A stretch of DNA of 39,286 bases from Otariodibacter sp. GTDB lineage: Bacteria; Pseudomonadota; Gammaproteobacteria; Enterobacterales; Pasteurellaceae. The notes under the pieces were generated by a model that saw only the letters and a program-made list of their open reading frames with translations, did no database searches and was not told the origin of the DNA. The DNA is taken from positions 1 to 39,286 of the forward strand of contig NZ_JARIDQ010000004.1 of the NCBI RefSeq assembly GCF_029256985.1. The letters are read 5' to 3'. This document shows, one piece after another, positions 15,854-25,127 of this stretch (position 1 is the first letter of the stretch; each line of letters begins with the position of its first letter). The position numbers were made by a program, and so were the translations under genes.

Positions 15854-17617
15854 TTAGCGAGAGATTGGATTCACTTTCGCTTTTTGTAATTTATGATAAG
15901 CCGCTAGTAATTTATTGTGCGCTTGTAAGTTTGCTAAACTTTCATCGCTTGCTTGTAATCCGTAGAATGGGTTACCACCTTTCACTGCATTCCACGCTGA
16001 ACTTACCGCTTGTTTACCATACATTTTTTCAAAAACAGACTGATATTGTTCTGGTTGTCGAGACTCATCTAAGAATAATTCAATAGAACTAATCAAACAA
16101 CGATAGTAATTATTGCGTTCTGCACTGAATACACTTGCATTCATATTTGCTGTCCAGTTCGCCCAATCTAATGCTTCTTCAAGATTGCCTAGCGCTAAAT
16201 GTAGCATTGATTTTAATTCACCAATGCGTAAGGTTTGCATAGCCGATCCTTTTTCTGCCACGATACCTAAAAATTCACGGACACGTGTCATATCGTCAAT
16301 ACTTTGCTCATCTAATTCATCAAGCAATTCTTGGTAGGTTGCTTTGTCGTGATGGAAGTGTGGTAAATCCAATAGAATTTCTCGCCAATCCATACCCATA
16401 TTGTTATTAGCGTAGATTAGGTCGTCCGCAGGGTAAATATTTGACATTCCCGGTGCAAGAATACGGCAAGCATAAACGCCAAGATGTTCATAATCCATAA
16501 TATAAACTTCTTGTTTATGTTTATTGAAGATTGCCATTAGATTGCTAAATTCTTGTTCTGTTGAACCAGAGAAATCCCAATGTACAAATGGATAATCTGC
16601 TTCAGATTTGAAAAGATCCCAAGAAATCAGACCGCTTGAATCAATAAAATGTGTTTCTAAATTTGCGTGGTCGGCAACATCATCATTATTAAATGATGGA
16701 GGAGAGAAAACATCTAAATCTTTTAAGCTACGACCTTGTAATAATTCCGTAACAGTTCTTTCAAATGCGACTTGGAAATGCGGATGTGCTCCGAAAGAGG
16801 CAAAACAAGTGCCATTTTGTGGGTTGAGTAAAATCACACAAATGACAGGGAATTCACCGCCTAGTGATGCATCATAGCAAAGAATTGGAAAACCTTCGTC
16901 TTCTAATTTTTCAATTGCCGCTTTAATTGTTGGATAACCATCAATCACACTTTGTGGGATTTCAGGCAGGCTAATTGCTTCACTAATGATTCGATTTTTT
17001 ACAAAACGCTCAAATACTTCTGAAAGTCCTTGTACTCGTGCTTCATTCTTGGTGTTACCCGCAGACATTCCGTTAGATACAAATAAATTAGATACGATAC
17101 TTTGTGGAATGTACACGGTTTCGTTATCCGATTGGCGAGTGTAAGGTAGGGCAACGATACCACGATCGTAATTACCTGATTGCAGATCAACTAATAAATC
17201 TGGGGTTAAATCGCCATTTGGGTCAAAGTAATTGAGTAAGAATGGATCTAATATACCTTGTGGTAATGTTTCTTCATCTTCAATTTCAAACCATTTTTCA
17301 GTTGGATAATGAACAAATTCACCGTTTGCAATTTCTTGTCCTAAATAAAAATCAGACCAGAAATAATTGGTAGATAAACGTTCAAAATATTCCCCTAATG
17401 CAGATGCTAATGCGGCTTTTTGAGTTGCCCCTTTACCATTACTAAAACATTGTGGGCAATCAACATCACGGATATGCACAGACCAGACATTTGGTACAGG
17501 ATTAAGCCAAGATGCTTCTTCAATATTGAAACCTAGATTTTTTAATTTTGTTTGAAAGTTTGAAATACTGTCTTCAAGAGCAGCGTCTTTTCCGATAATA
17601 AAAGTTTGTTGCGTCAT
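15854..17617 (-). CDS. ycaO: YcaO, ATP-binding accessory factor for ribosomal S12 beta-methylthiolation
   Basis: 587 aa, the size of E. coli YcaO (586 aa). The N-terminus MTQQTFIIGKDAALEDSI and the segment VDCPQCFSNGKGATQKAALA are typical of this branch. The ATP-binding YcaO domain spans about residues 60-400, with ALGEYFERLSTNYFW and QGLSEVFERFVKNRII in place of the E-rich ATP-binding motifs. A C-terminal tetratricopeptide-like region (about 440-560; LGNLEEALDWANWTANMNAS) follows. In E. coli it assists RimO in modifying Asp88 of S12. No precursor peptide or dehydrogenase gene is nearby, so this is not a RiPP cluster. One Apl-type USS core lies inside it at 16005-16013. Confidence 0.92.
   Translation of the reverse strand: MTQQTFIIGKDAALEDSISNFQTKLKNLGFNIEEASWLNPVPNVWSVHIRDVDCPQCFSNGKGATQKAALASALGEYFERLSTNYFWSDFYLGQEIANGEFVHYPTEKWFEIEDEETLPQGILDPFLLNYFDPNGDLTPDLLVDLQSGNYDRGIVALPYTRQSDNETVYIPQSIVSNLFVSNGMSAGNTKNEARVQGLSEVFERFVKNRIISEAISLPEIPQSVIDGYPTIKAAIEKLEDEGFPILCYDASLGGEFPVICVILLNPQNGTCFASFGAHPHFQVAFERTVTELLQGRSLKDLDVFSPPSFNNDDVADHANLETHFIDSSGLISWDLFKSEADYPFVHWDFSGSTEQEFSNLMAIFNKHKQEVYIMDYEHLGVYACRILAPGMSNIYPADDLIYANNNMGMDWREILLDLPHFHHDKATYQELLDELDEQSIDDMTRVREFLGIVAEKGSAMQTLRIGELKSMLHLALGNLEEALDWANWTANMNASVFSAERNNYYRCLISSIELFLDESRQPEQYQSVFEKMYGKQAVSSAWNAVKGGNPFYGLQASDESLANLQAHNKLLAAYHKLQKAKVNPISR
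16005..16013 (-). repeat. Apl-type uptake signal core inside ycaO
   Basis: ACCGCTTGT on the plus strand, i.e. ACAAGCGGT on the coding strand of ycaO. Confidence 0.7.
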
Positions 17618-17648
17618 AAAATTCTCTAAATGTTAAATTTGGGGCAGA

Positions 17649-17678
17649 ATTATCGTACAAGTGCTGTAATAAGTACAA
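17649..17678 (-). promoter_or_regulatory. candidate ycaO promoter
   Basis: On the minus strand TTGTAC (17673-17678), an 18-bp spacer and GATAAT (17649-17654), about 30 bp before the ycaO ATG. Confidence 0.45.
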
Positions 17679-17750
17679 TAATTTCCTTACTTTTCTAGTT
17701 AATAACCCATGATTTGTCTCAAATAGAGCTATTATTAGCTGATCAAGATG

Positions 17751-17759
17751 TGGTAAAAT
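17751..17759 (+). promoter_or_regulatory. candidate sspA promoter, extended -10
   Basis: TGGTAAAAT fits TGnTAnnAT and lies 38 bp before the sspA ATG; the -35 is poor. The ycaO promoter candidate faces away from it. Confidence 0.4.
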
Positions 17760-17796
17760 TGCAAGATTGTTAAGAACTATATAGTGGGAGAATAAA

Positions 17797-18438
17797 ATGA
17801 CGAACGCAAATAAACGTTCAGTGCCAACGCTCTTTTCAGAGAAAAGTGATATTTACAGCCATCAAGTCCGTATCGTTTTAGCAGAAAAAGGGGTTGCTTA
17901 TGAAATTGAAAATATTACCCCAGATGTTATTTCTGAAGATTTAATGGAAGTGAATCCGAGAGGTACAATCCCAACATTGGTTGATCGTGATTTAGTTTTA
18001 TCAAATGCGCGTATTATTATGGAATATTTAGATGAAAGGTTTCCACATCCTCCATTGATGCCTGTTTATCCTGTTTTACGTGCACAATGTCGTTTAAATA
18101 TGCATCGTATCCAAAATGATTGGTTTACTCTAATTGATATTATTGATAAAGATCCAACAACAGAGAAAGCGAAAAAATTACTGAATCAGTTACGTGAAGA
18201 AATTTTATCATTAGGTCCAGTTTTTGCGGATACCCAATATTTCTTAAGTGATGATTTTAGTTTAGTTGATTGCTATATCGCACCATTACTATGGAAAATG
18301 CACACTCTAGGTGTTGAATTTACTGGCGCAGGAAGTAAAGCGATAAAATCTTATATGACTCGTGTATTTAAACGTGATAGCTTTACTCAATCAATTGGCG
18401 GAAGTGCGCCTAAGCATTTAATGGATGAGAAAGAGTAA
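17797..18438 (+). CDS. sspA: SspA, stringent starvation protein A
   Basis: 213 aa (E. coli 212). A glutathione-S-transferase fold: thioredoxin-like N-domain with RSVPTLFSEKSDIYSHQVRI and NPRGTIPTLVDRDLVLSNAR, and an all-helical C-domain with DFSLVDCYIAPLLWKMHTLG. SspA binds RNA polymerase and affects stationary-phase and acid-stress genes. SD GGGAG is 8 bases before the ATG. The stop codon overlaps the sspB start by one base (TAATG), giving tight coupling. The usual upstream rpsI-rplM genes of enterics are not here; ycaO is divergent instead. Confidence 0.95.
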   Translation: MTNANKRSVPTLFSEKSDIYSHQVRIVLAEKGVAYEIENITPDVISEDLMEVNPRGTIPTLVDRDLVLSNARIIMEYLDERFPHPPLMPVYPVLRAQCRLNMHRIQNDWFTLIDIIDKDPTTEKAKKLLNQLREEILSLGPVFADTQYFLSDDFSLVDCYIAPLLWKMHTLGVEFTGAGSKAIKSYMTRVFKRDSFTQSIGGSAPKHLMDEKE

Positions 18439-18857
18439 TGAAACCATTACGTCCTTACCTTTATCATGCTTACTATAATTGGTTTATCGATAATGATCAT
18501 ACTCCTTATTTGTTAGTCAATGCAGAATATCCTGATGTTGATGTACCAATAGAATTTGTGCGAGAAGGGAAGATCGTTCTTAATGTTTCGCCTCGTTCTA
18601 TTGGGCAATATAATGTTACGGATGAATTTATTAGCTTCAATGCTCGTTTTCAAGGGATGTTAAGAGATATTTATGTACCATTTGGTGCAGTAGAAGCGAT
18701 ATATGCACAAGAAACTGGCGATGGCGTAATGTTTCAAGCAGAGTCTTTTTACAGTGAAGAAAATTATCTCGCTAGATCGAAGAAAGAAGTTGTACTTGAA
18801 GATAAGCCTAAAAATGTGACTAAGCGAAAAGTAAGTCATTTAAAAATAGTGAAGTAA
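18438..18857 (+). CDS. sspB: SspB, ClpXP specificity-enhancing adaptor
   Basis: 139 aa (E. coli 165). The folded adaptor domain is residues 1-110, with RPYLYHAYYNWFIDNDHTPY, PRSIGQYNVTDEFISFNARF and VPFGAVEAIYAQETGDGVMF, all family-typical, forming the ssrA-tag binding groove. After a short linker the C-terminus ends KRKVSHLKIVK, the motif that docks on the ClpX zinc-binding domain. The linker is shorter than in E. coli. It delivers ssrA-tagged proteins to ClpXP. Translationally coupled to sspA and followed by a strong terminator. Confidence 0.96.
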   Translation: MKPLRPYLYHAYYNWFIDNDHTPYLLVNAEYPDVDVPIEFVREGKIVLNVSPRSIGQYNVTDEFISFNARFQGMLRDIYVPFGAVEAIYAQETGDGVMFQAESFYSEENYLARSKKEVVLEDKPKNVTKRKVSHLKIVK

Positions 18858-18890
18858 TTATTTAGTATAGGTTTTGAGGTAGATAAAAAA

Positions 18891-18930
18891 AATGTTGCTA
18901 ATGACAGTATTGTAGTTAGCAACATTTTTT
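18891..18930. terminator. bidirectional terminator between sspB and ybfF
   Basis: AATGTTGCTAA (18891-18901) pairs perfectly with TTAGCAACATT (18916-18926), with an A-run before and a T-run after, so it works for both convergent genes. Confidence 0.9.
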
Positions 18931-18958
18931 GTTCGTATTTTCCTGCGTAGTCTTCATG

Positions 18959-19753
18959 CTACACATTTTTATCAAGGAATTTTTTCATTGCACGAATAAC
19001 ATTATCCGGCTTTTCAGCATGAAGCCAATGACCTGTATTGCTGATAACAAAGAAACTAGCTTGAGGAAATTGCGTAAGAATGGTTTGTGTATCTTTTTCT
19101 TGCAGATAATCTGATAATTCACCTTTAATAAATAGAGTTGGTTTATTGACTAAAACAGGTTGCCACCCCATTAAATTATCATAGTTATTTTTTAAACCAG
19201 TGAGATTAAATTTGAATGATTCAGGTGCATTTGGATCAAAGGATTTCAACATAAATTGTTTCACCTCTTCCATTTTGATTCCCACTGAAATTGCTTCTTT
19301 CGCTTCTTGACGATTGGTTGGTTTTTTCTCTTTTACTGCAAACAATCCCTTGAATACGGCATCATGATGGTTTTCTTTATAGGCAACAGGTGCCATATCA
19401 AGAATAATAAGTTTATCGACTAAGGATGGAGCAAAATTAGCCAGAGCCATTGCAGCTTTCCCCCCCATAGAGTGTCCAACAACAATCGCATTGTTAATAT
19501 CAAGAGAAGTGAGTACCGCTTCAAGATCTTGAGCGATGAGATTATAATTCATTTCATCGGAATGAAACGAAAGTCCATGGTTACGGAGATCAATTTGTAA
19601 AATATTATAGTTATCGGAAAATGCTCTAGCGATCACGCCTAAGTTATGCAGATCACCAAATAATCCGTGTAGTAATACCATTGTTTGTGCTGGATTTTTT
19701 TCTGGGTTAGCGACTTTTTTGTATTGATAATTAAGCAATGTATTTTCTATCAT
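18959..19753 (-). CDS. ybfF: YbfF, alpha/beta-hydrolase acyl-ester hydrolase
   Basis: About 264 aa from the ATG at 19753 (MIENTLLNYQ). The frame is open three codons further to a GTG at 19762, but the ATG is the better start. Alpha/beta-hydrolase fold: oxyanion loop LLHGLFGD, nucleophile elbow VVGHSMGGKAAM (Ser about 95), acid-bearing strand region TLFIKGELSDYL, and catalytic His in NTGHWLHAEKP. YbfF of E. coli is an esterase acting on short acyl and acyl-CoA esters. The divergent arrangement with seqA is the one seen in enterics. The two genes share a 103-112 bp control region. Confidence 0.92.
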   Translation of the reverse strand: MIENTLLNYQYKKVANPEKNPAQTMVLLHGLFGDLHNLGVIARAFSDNYNILQIDLRNHGLSFHSDEMNYNLIAQDLEAVLTSLDINNAIVVGHSMGGKAAMALANFAPSLVDKLIILDMAPVAYKENHHDAVFKGLFAVKEKKPTNRQEAKEAISVGIKMEEVKQFMLKSFDPNAPESFKFNLTGLKNNYDNLMGWQPVLVNKPTLFIKGELSDYLQEKDTQTILTQFPQASFFVISNTGHWLHAEKPDNVIRAMKKFLDKNV

Positions 19754-19784
19754 AATATTCACTTATTTTTTAACTAAAATATTC

Positions 19785-19823
19785 GATCAAGATCCTGTAA
19801 ATTGGATCTGAAATGCGTATAAT
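19785..19823 (+). promoter_or_regulatory. seqA promoter region with three GATC sites
   Basis: A -10 TATAAT is at 19818-19823, 42 bp before seqA. Immediately upstream are GATC sites at 19785-19788, 19791-19794 and 19805-19808; the last two form an inverted repeat GATCC/GGATC. The -35 is weak (CTGTAA). SeqA itself binds clustered hemimethylated GATC, so self-control is plausible. Confidence 0.5.
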
Positions 19824-19865
19824 GCCTAGAATTTTTAGGTAATCAAGACATTTTAGGAGAAACAG

Positions 19866-20426
19866 ATGAAAACAATTGAAGTTGATGATGAATTATATCA
19901 TTATATTGCCAGTCGTACTCAGGCAATTGGTGAAAGTGCATCAGATATTTTGCGTCGCTTGTTACGTTTACCTGCTTCGCCTCAGCCATTCGTACTCGTG
20001 CAAGAAAATATGATCGATGAATTAAAAGATCTTGCTAAATTACCCAAGAATAAAAAGGCATTGAGTAATCAAGAAAAAGTCATTAATAGAGTAGAATTTG
20101 TATTAAAGTCATCGCAATTTAATGAAGAGAAAAAGGTTGTTAATCGATTCTTACTACTTCTTTCTGCTTTATATCTTGCTAATTCAGAAGAATTTTCTCA
20201 TGCGACAGTAAAAGTACAGGGTAGTGAGCGTATTTATTTTGCTAAAGATAAAGAAGTTATTCTTGCAACAGGAAGTAGCGTTAAAGCAAAGCAAATTCCT
20301 GAATCACCATTTTGGGTGATTACCAATAATAATACTGAACGTAAAGGAATTATTTTAGGTGGCGTTATGGAAGAAATGGGATTATCAGAGGAGCTGATTG
20401 AACGTGTAAAAGGTGCATTAGCTTAA
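19866..20426 (+). CDS. seqA: SeqA, replication-initiation sequestration protein
   Basis: 186 aa (E. coli 181). The N-terminal oligomerisation domain MKTIEVDDELYHYIASRTQA and GESASDILRRLLRL is almost identical to enteric SeqA. A linker (about 40-70) leads to the GATC-binding domain with GSERIYFAKDKEVILATGSS and PFWVITNNNTERK, whose Asn-rich loop contacts hemimethylated GATC. It sequesters oriC and restrains re-initiation. SD AGGAG is 6 bases before ATG. The stop overlaps the menE start by one base. Confidence 0.96.
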   Translation: MKTIEVDDELYHYIASRTQAIGESASDILRRLLRLPASPQPFVLVQENMIDELKDLAKLPKNKKALSNQEKVINRVEFVLKSSQFNEEKKVVNRFLLLLSALYLANSEEFSHATVKVQGSERIYFAKDKEVILATGSSVKAKQIPESPFWVITNNNTERKGIILGGVMEEMGLSEELIERVKGALA

Positions 20427-21823
20427 TGAAGTTCCAATTTGCTAAGTTTCCACTGTTACATTGGGCAGAGATTAGATCTCAAAAAATTGCGATAAAATGG
20501 CAGAGAGGAAACGATCTTATATTTTCTGATATTCCACAAGCTATTACTTGGCAGCAATTATCACAAATAGTTTCTCAAGCGGTTACATTACTCCAAAAAA
20601 ATGGAGCTAATCTACAAGGGATTGTGGCTTATTCAGGTCGTCATCGTTTGGTAGGGTTAGTGTGTTATTTAGCTACTGTAGCAATGAGAAGTAAAATTTT
20701 AATGCTTAATCCAACTATGTCGGAGATTCAGAGAAAGACTATTTTATCTGAGTTAGATAATGTGGTATTAATAACCGATCAACATTTTGTACAATTTTCT
20801 GCTAATCCGACCGCTTGTAATAGTTGGGAATATGTGCCTAACTCACCCGCTACTATGACACTAACTTCTGGGTCAACTGGTAAACCTAAAGCTGTGGTAC
20901 ATTCTATTCAGAACCACTTAGATAATGCTTGTGGTGTATGTCAACTAATGGATTTTACTGAATCTGATAGCTGGCTACTTAGTCTTCCTTTATTTCATGT
21001 GTCAGGCCAAGGCATTATCTGGCGTTGGTTACTCGTTGGCGCAACATTATCAATTGTAGAAGATAAACAGGATTTTTTGACTGCATTAAATTCAGTTACT
21101 CATGCTTCTTTAGTTACTACTCAGCTTCAGCGTTATTTGGTACAAAAAGAATATTTACCGCAACGTATGCAGAAAGTTTTATTGGGTGGTAGTGCAATTC
21201 CATCCGAGCTTATTACTCAAGCTCAGAAAAATCAAATAGAAACGTATGTTGGTTATGGTATGACGGAGATGGCATCGACTATTTGCGCCGTAAAATCAGA
21301 GATTGATAATGTTGGACGTCCTTTATTAGGAAGGGAAGTAAAGATTGTTGATAATGAAATTTGGGTAAAAGGCGCAGGTTTAGCATTAGGATATTGGACT
21401 AAGGAAAATCTCGTTTCTCTTGTGAATAAAAATGGCTGGTTAGTGACTAAAGATCGTGGGCATTGGAATGAACAAGGACAATTAGTCGTTGAGGGGCGAG
21501 TAGATAATATGTTTATTTCTGGAGGAGAAAATATTCAACCAGAAGAAATTGAACGAATCCTATTTGAATCTGGTCTTATTTATCAGGCGATAGTTTTACC
21601 TGTAGAGGATACTGAATTTGGCTTTAGACCTATCGCAGTGGTTGATTTTATTGCTGAGTTTAGTCCACAAGCAGTTACATCATTGCAATCTTTTGTAGCC
21701 AAGCGATTAGAGAAATTTAAGTTGCCCATAAGATATATTCCGTTAGATCGTGAAAAATGGAAGAATACAGGAGTAAAAATTTCACGGAAACAATTGCAAT
21801 TGGATATTAACAGTAGGTATTAA
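20426..21823 (+). CDS. menE: MenE, O-succinylbenzoate-CoA ligase
   Basis: 465 aa adenylate-forming (ANL) enzyme of menaquinone synthesis, converting o-succinylbenzoate to its CoA ester. The P-loop-like motif TLTSGSTGKPKAVVHS lies near residues 148-163, with YVGYGMTEMAST near 275, VKDRG-like TKDRGHW near 345 and the hinge region GRVDNMFISGGENIQPEEIE near 360. The final catalytic lysine region reads NTGVKISRKQLQ. The ATG overlaps the seqA stop, so translation is coupled to seqA. One Apl-type USS core lies at 20810-20818. Confidence 0.94.
   Translation: MKFQFAKFPLLHWAEIRSQKIAIKWQRGNDLIFSDIPQAITWQQLSQIVSQAVTLLQKNGANLQGIVAYSGRHRLVGLVCYLATVAMRSKILMLNPTMSEIQRKTILSELDNVVLITDQHFVQFSANPTACNSWEYVPNSPATMTLTSGSTGKPKAVVHSIQNHLDNACGVCQLMDFTESDSWLLSLPLFHVSGQGIIWRWLLVGATLSIVEDKQDFLTALNSVTHASLVTTQLQRYLVQKEYLPQRMQKVLLGGSAIPSELITQAQKNQIETYVGYGMTEMASTICAVKSEIDNVGRPLLGREVKIVDNEIWVKGAGLALGYWTKENLVSLVNKNGWLVTKDRGHWNEQGQLVVEGRVDNMFISGGENIQPEEIERILFESGLIYQAIVLPVEDTEFGFRPIAVVDFIAEFSPQAVTSLQSFVAKRLEKFKLPIRYIPLDREKWKNTGVKISRKQLQLDINSRY
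20810..20818 (-). repeat. Apl-type uptake signal core inside menE
   Basis: ACCGCTTGT on the plus strand; a second near-match, TCAAGCGGTTA, is at about 20576 in the opposite orientation. Confidence 0.65.
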
Positions 21824-21827
21824 AAGA

Positions 21828-24800
21828 ATGTTTAAAAGATTATTTATTCTAGTTTTTATATTATTAGGGGTGAATAGCTTACTGAAGGCATCTGAACCTG
21901 ATTCTTTTTTATCTATCAATAATATTCAATCTCAATTGGATTCAGTTAAAGAAACTGAAACAGTGGATGAACAATTACTTGCTAAAAATTTAGAGGACAC
22001 ATTAGTTTTCTTAGAAAAGACAAAGTCTACAAAAGAAGAAATTATAGCATTAGAAAAAAAGATTAAAGATGCTCCAACTATTTTAGATACTTATCAAACT
22101 AATATAAAAGAGATGAAAGAAAGAATGAATAATGTATCTAATCTTTTTTCTAATTTATCTGTGTCTAAATTAGAAATCCAACAAACAGAAATCAATCAAG
22201 AGTTACAAACTGTTAGAGATAGTATAAATGATGTCACATCAAGCTTAGCAAGCTATCGATCTGCTTTGGAATCTACTCATACAAAAATTATAGATAATAA
22301 TCAAAGAGCTGATACATTAAATCGTTGGAAATATAATAGTAAAGCAAGTAAATCACTAATTAATAAATATAATGCAGAGCTAGAATATATTGAAGTAAAT
22401 AATAGATACAACCTTATTTTAGGTCAAAATATTGATTTGCTTATTTCTATTGATGAAAATAAACGTTCTGAATTAACATTAAAACAACAACTTTTACAAC
22501 AAGAGTTATTTGCATTACAAGAAAACTTAAATGCTCATCGACTTAAAGAATTTGAAGATCAAGCAAAGCAAGCGCAACAGCATAAAGAAGATAGTAATAT
22601 TACTAATCCTGTTATTCAGTATGAATTTGGTGTGAATAGCGATCTTAGTGAGTATTTGGTTGAACAGACTCAAAAAACTAATTTTTTATCTCAAGAAAGT
22701 TTACGTGTCAAAAATGTATTAGATGCATTGATACAAACTAAAAGAAATATTGAGGAGCAAATTAGCGCATTACAAGGAACATTAATTCTATCTCGAATTA
22801 TTAACCAGCAAAAGCAGTCGTTACCAACAGATAGTAATATTACTGGGCTATCTAAAGATATTAGCAACTTACGTGTAGAATTATTTGAAATAACTCAGCA
22901 ACGAGATCAACTCTATAATATTCCTGAAATAATTGTACAACTACAAGAAAAAAATAAATTAATCTTTACGGATGATGAATATAATACTTTAAATATTCTT
23001 TTTAAAGAGAGAGAAAAGATTTTTATTGACTTGATTAAAGCATTTAACTCTCAACTAAATTTATCAACTGATATTGAATCTACTCAAAGCCAGATCGTTA
23101 AATTGAGTGATGAATTAGAAAGACAATTACAACAACAAAGTTTTTGGGTAAAAAGTAATAACCCAATTGATTTAACTTGGATTAAAAATTTTCCACAATT
23201 AGCAGTTGCAGAAGTTGCCCAATTATCAAGTTATGTTGGATTCGAAAATATTAATAAAAATTTATTATCTAAGTTTTCTTTCCTATTTTTCTTTGTATTA
23301 CTTTATGTAGTAATTCAATGGAAAAAAGAGGCAATTAAACATCGTTTGACTGTGCTTGCAGGAAAAGTTAATACATTAAAAAAAGATAGCCACTGGGTAA
23401 CACCTGAGGCTATGTTTTGGACACTAATTCTTACTTTACCCAGAGCATTAGCTTTTTTAATTTTTTCAACTATTTTAATGTTATTCTTTTTTTCAGATCC
23501 TCTTCTTGGTTTTGATTGGTTAACTGAAATTTCAATATTTTGGTGGTTTTTTGCAACAACGTTAGAGTTATTAAGACCTCATGGATTAGCTTATTCTCAT
23601 TTTGATATGCCACAAGCAAGTAATCGTATTTTTAGACGTATTATTCGCCAATCAGTATGGATTGTATTTTTATTGGTTATATCATCGACTTTTTCTGATG
23701 TAGATAGTATTGGATTTAATAATGATGTTATTGGAGAAGTTGTTACAATTATTGCATTAATGCTATGTTTCTTTGTTGTTAGACCATGGTTAGACAAAGG
23801 AATTTGTGAATATCGTAATGCAGTTTTAGAAGATGGCTCAAAGCGAAGTATTGGGTTATTCAACTTATTACGTTTAGTGCTATTTATTGTTCCAATTTCA
23901 CTTGTTGTGTTAATCATTCTTGGTTACTACTATACTTCTGTTTATATTATTGAGCATATTATCAAGAGTTATTTAGGTGCATTAGTATGGGTATTTGGAC
24001 GATATTTTGTTTATCGTTTTTTATCAATTTCAGCTCGCCGTATGGCATATCGCCGTTTACAAAATGAGAGAGAAATATTACGTTCTCAAGATTCAGAAAA
24101 GCAAAGAGATGAAAAGAAAGAAGAAAAAATTAGAATATCAGTAGTAAGTCAGCAACTTATTCAAATGGCAGATCTGTTTGGATGGGTAGTTTTATTCACT
24201 TTTCTATATGCGATATGGTCAGATCTCATTAGTGTGGCATATTATCTAAATGGTGTCGTGCTGTGGGAACAAGCTGAAACAACATCTCAAGGTGTTGTAT
24301 TTGAATCAATCACATTATTAAATATACTCCGCTCTATACTATATGTCGTAATAACTTATACGCTTGTTAAAAATATTGCAGGAATTTTAGAATTTTCTCT
24401 TTTCTCTCGTATGAAATTTTCGAAAGGGACTCCTCATACAATTAAAGCAGTATTAACTTATTTTATTGTTACATTAGGTAGTATAGCATCATTTTCTGCA
24501 TTAGGATTATCGTGGAATAAGATTCAATGGGTATTTACTGCTCTCTCTGTCGGGCTTGGATTTGGAGTGAGGGAAATATTTGGTAGCATTATTTCGGGAA
24601 TAATTTTATTATTTGAGCGACCTATAAGAGTTGGTGATAAAGTATCAGTAGAAAAATATACTGGATTTGTGTCAAATATTCGGTTACGTTCAACAGTATT
24701 GGTTGATAATGAAAAAAAAGAAGTTGTATTACCAAATCAAGCTTTTGTTACAGGTCGATTCGTAAACTGGACACTTAATAATTCAATTACTCGTTTAAGA

Positions 24801-25124
24801 CTTATTTTGAAAGTAAGCGCAGATGTGGATTTAGATTTAGTGGAGAAATTGCTATATCAAATTGCAGAAGAATCCCCTAAAGTGATGAAAGATCCTGAAC
24901 CAGAAGTTAATTTATCTGATATTAGTGAAGGATGGATAGAGCATGAGTTTGTCGCTTGTGTACCAGAATTATGGGATCGTGTGAAAACACGTAATTTATT
25001 ATATAAAAGAATCCATCAAGTGTTTAAGGAGAATGGCATTAAATTTGCATTTAAACAGGTTGATGTTCATCTACACAATGATGATACAATTACATTGCAG
25101 AAATCAATAATACAACGGGGATGA
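21828..25124 (+). CDS. mscK: large MscS-type mechanosensitive channel (MscK/MscM-like)
   Basis: 1098 aa inner-membrane protein of the KefA/MscK size class. A signal-like N-terminus (about 1-22) precedes a long periplasmic coiled-coil region (about 25-470) rich in Gln/Glu/Lys. About ten or more membrane helices follow from residue 483. The C-terminal MscS pore and beta domains are clear: ALSVGLGFGVREIFGSIISG, FERPIRVGDKVSVEKYTGFV and KEVVLPNQAFVTGRFVNWTL. It releases solutes when membrane tension rises. MscK and MscM (YjeP) cannot be separated by these motifs. 4 bp after menE and 3 bp before aroC, so part of seqA-menE-mscK-aroC. Confidence 0.9.
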   Translation: MFKRLFILVFILLGVNSLLKASEPDSFLSINNIQSQLDSVKETETVDEQLLAKNLEDTLVFLEKTKSTKEEIIALEKKIKDAPTILDTYQTNIKEMKERMNNVSNLFSNLSVSKLEIQQTEINQELQTVRDSINDVTSSLASYRSALESTHTKIIDNNQRADTLNRWKYNSKASKSLINKYNAELEYIEVNNRYNLILGQNIDLLISIDENKRSELTLKQQLLQQELFALQENLNAHRLKEFEDQAKQAQQHKEDSNITNPVIQYEFGVNSDLSEYLVEQTQKTNFLSQESLRVKNVLDALIQTKRNIEEQISALQGTLILSRIINQQKQSLPTDSNITGLSKDISNLRVELFEITQQRDQLYNIPEIIVQLQEKNKLIFTDDEYNTLNILFKEREKIFIDLIKAFNSQLNLSTDIESTQSQIVKLSDELERQLQQQSFWVKSNNPIDLTWIKNFPQLAVAEVAQLSSYVGFENINKNLLSKFSFLFFFVLLYVVIQWKKEAIKHRLTVLAGKVNTLKKDSHWVTPEAMFWTLILTLPRALAFLIFSTILMLFFFSDPLLGFDWLTEISIFWWFFATTLELLRPHGLAYSHFDMPQASNRIFRRIIRQSVWIVFLLVISSTFSDVDSIGFNNDVIGEVVTIIALMLCFFVVRPWLDKGICEYRNAVLEDGSKRSIGLFNLLRLVLFIVPISLVVLIILGYYYTSVYIIEHIIKSYLGALVWVFGRYFVYRFLSISARRMAYRRLQNEREILRSQDSEKQRDEKKEEKIRISVVSQQLIQMADLFGWVVLFTFLYAIWSDLISVAYYLNGVVLWEQAETTSQGVVFESITLLNILRSILYVVITYTLVKNIAGILEFSLFSRMKFSKGTPHTIKAVLTYFIVTLGSIASFSALGLSWNKIQWVFTALSVGLGFGVREIFGSIISGIILLFERPIRVGDKVSVEKYTGFVSNIRLRSTVLVDNEKKEVVLPNQAFVTGRFVNWTLNNSITRLRLILKVSADVDLDLVEKLLYQIAEESPKVMKDPEPEVNLSDISEGWIEHEFVACVPELWDRVKTRNLLYKRIHQVFKENGIKFAFKQVDVHLHNDDTITLQKSIIQRG

Positions 25125-25127
25125 AAT

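Noticed and set aside
15854..17617. ycaO as part of a thiazole/oxazole peptide (RiPP) cluster
   Set aside because: Full-length match to E. coli YcaO, no precursor peptide, dehydrogenase or exporter nearby.
19754..19762. GTG start for ybfF three codons upstream of the ATG
   Set aside because: GTG would add three residues without a better SD; the ATG at 19753 is preferred.
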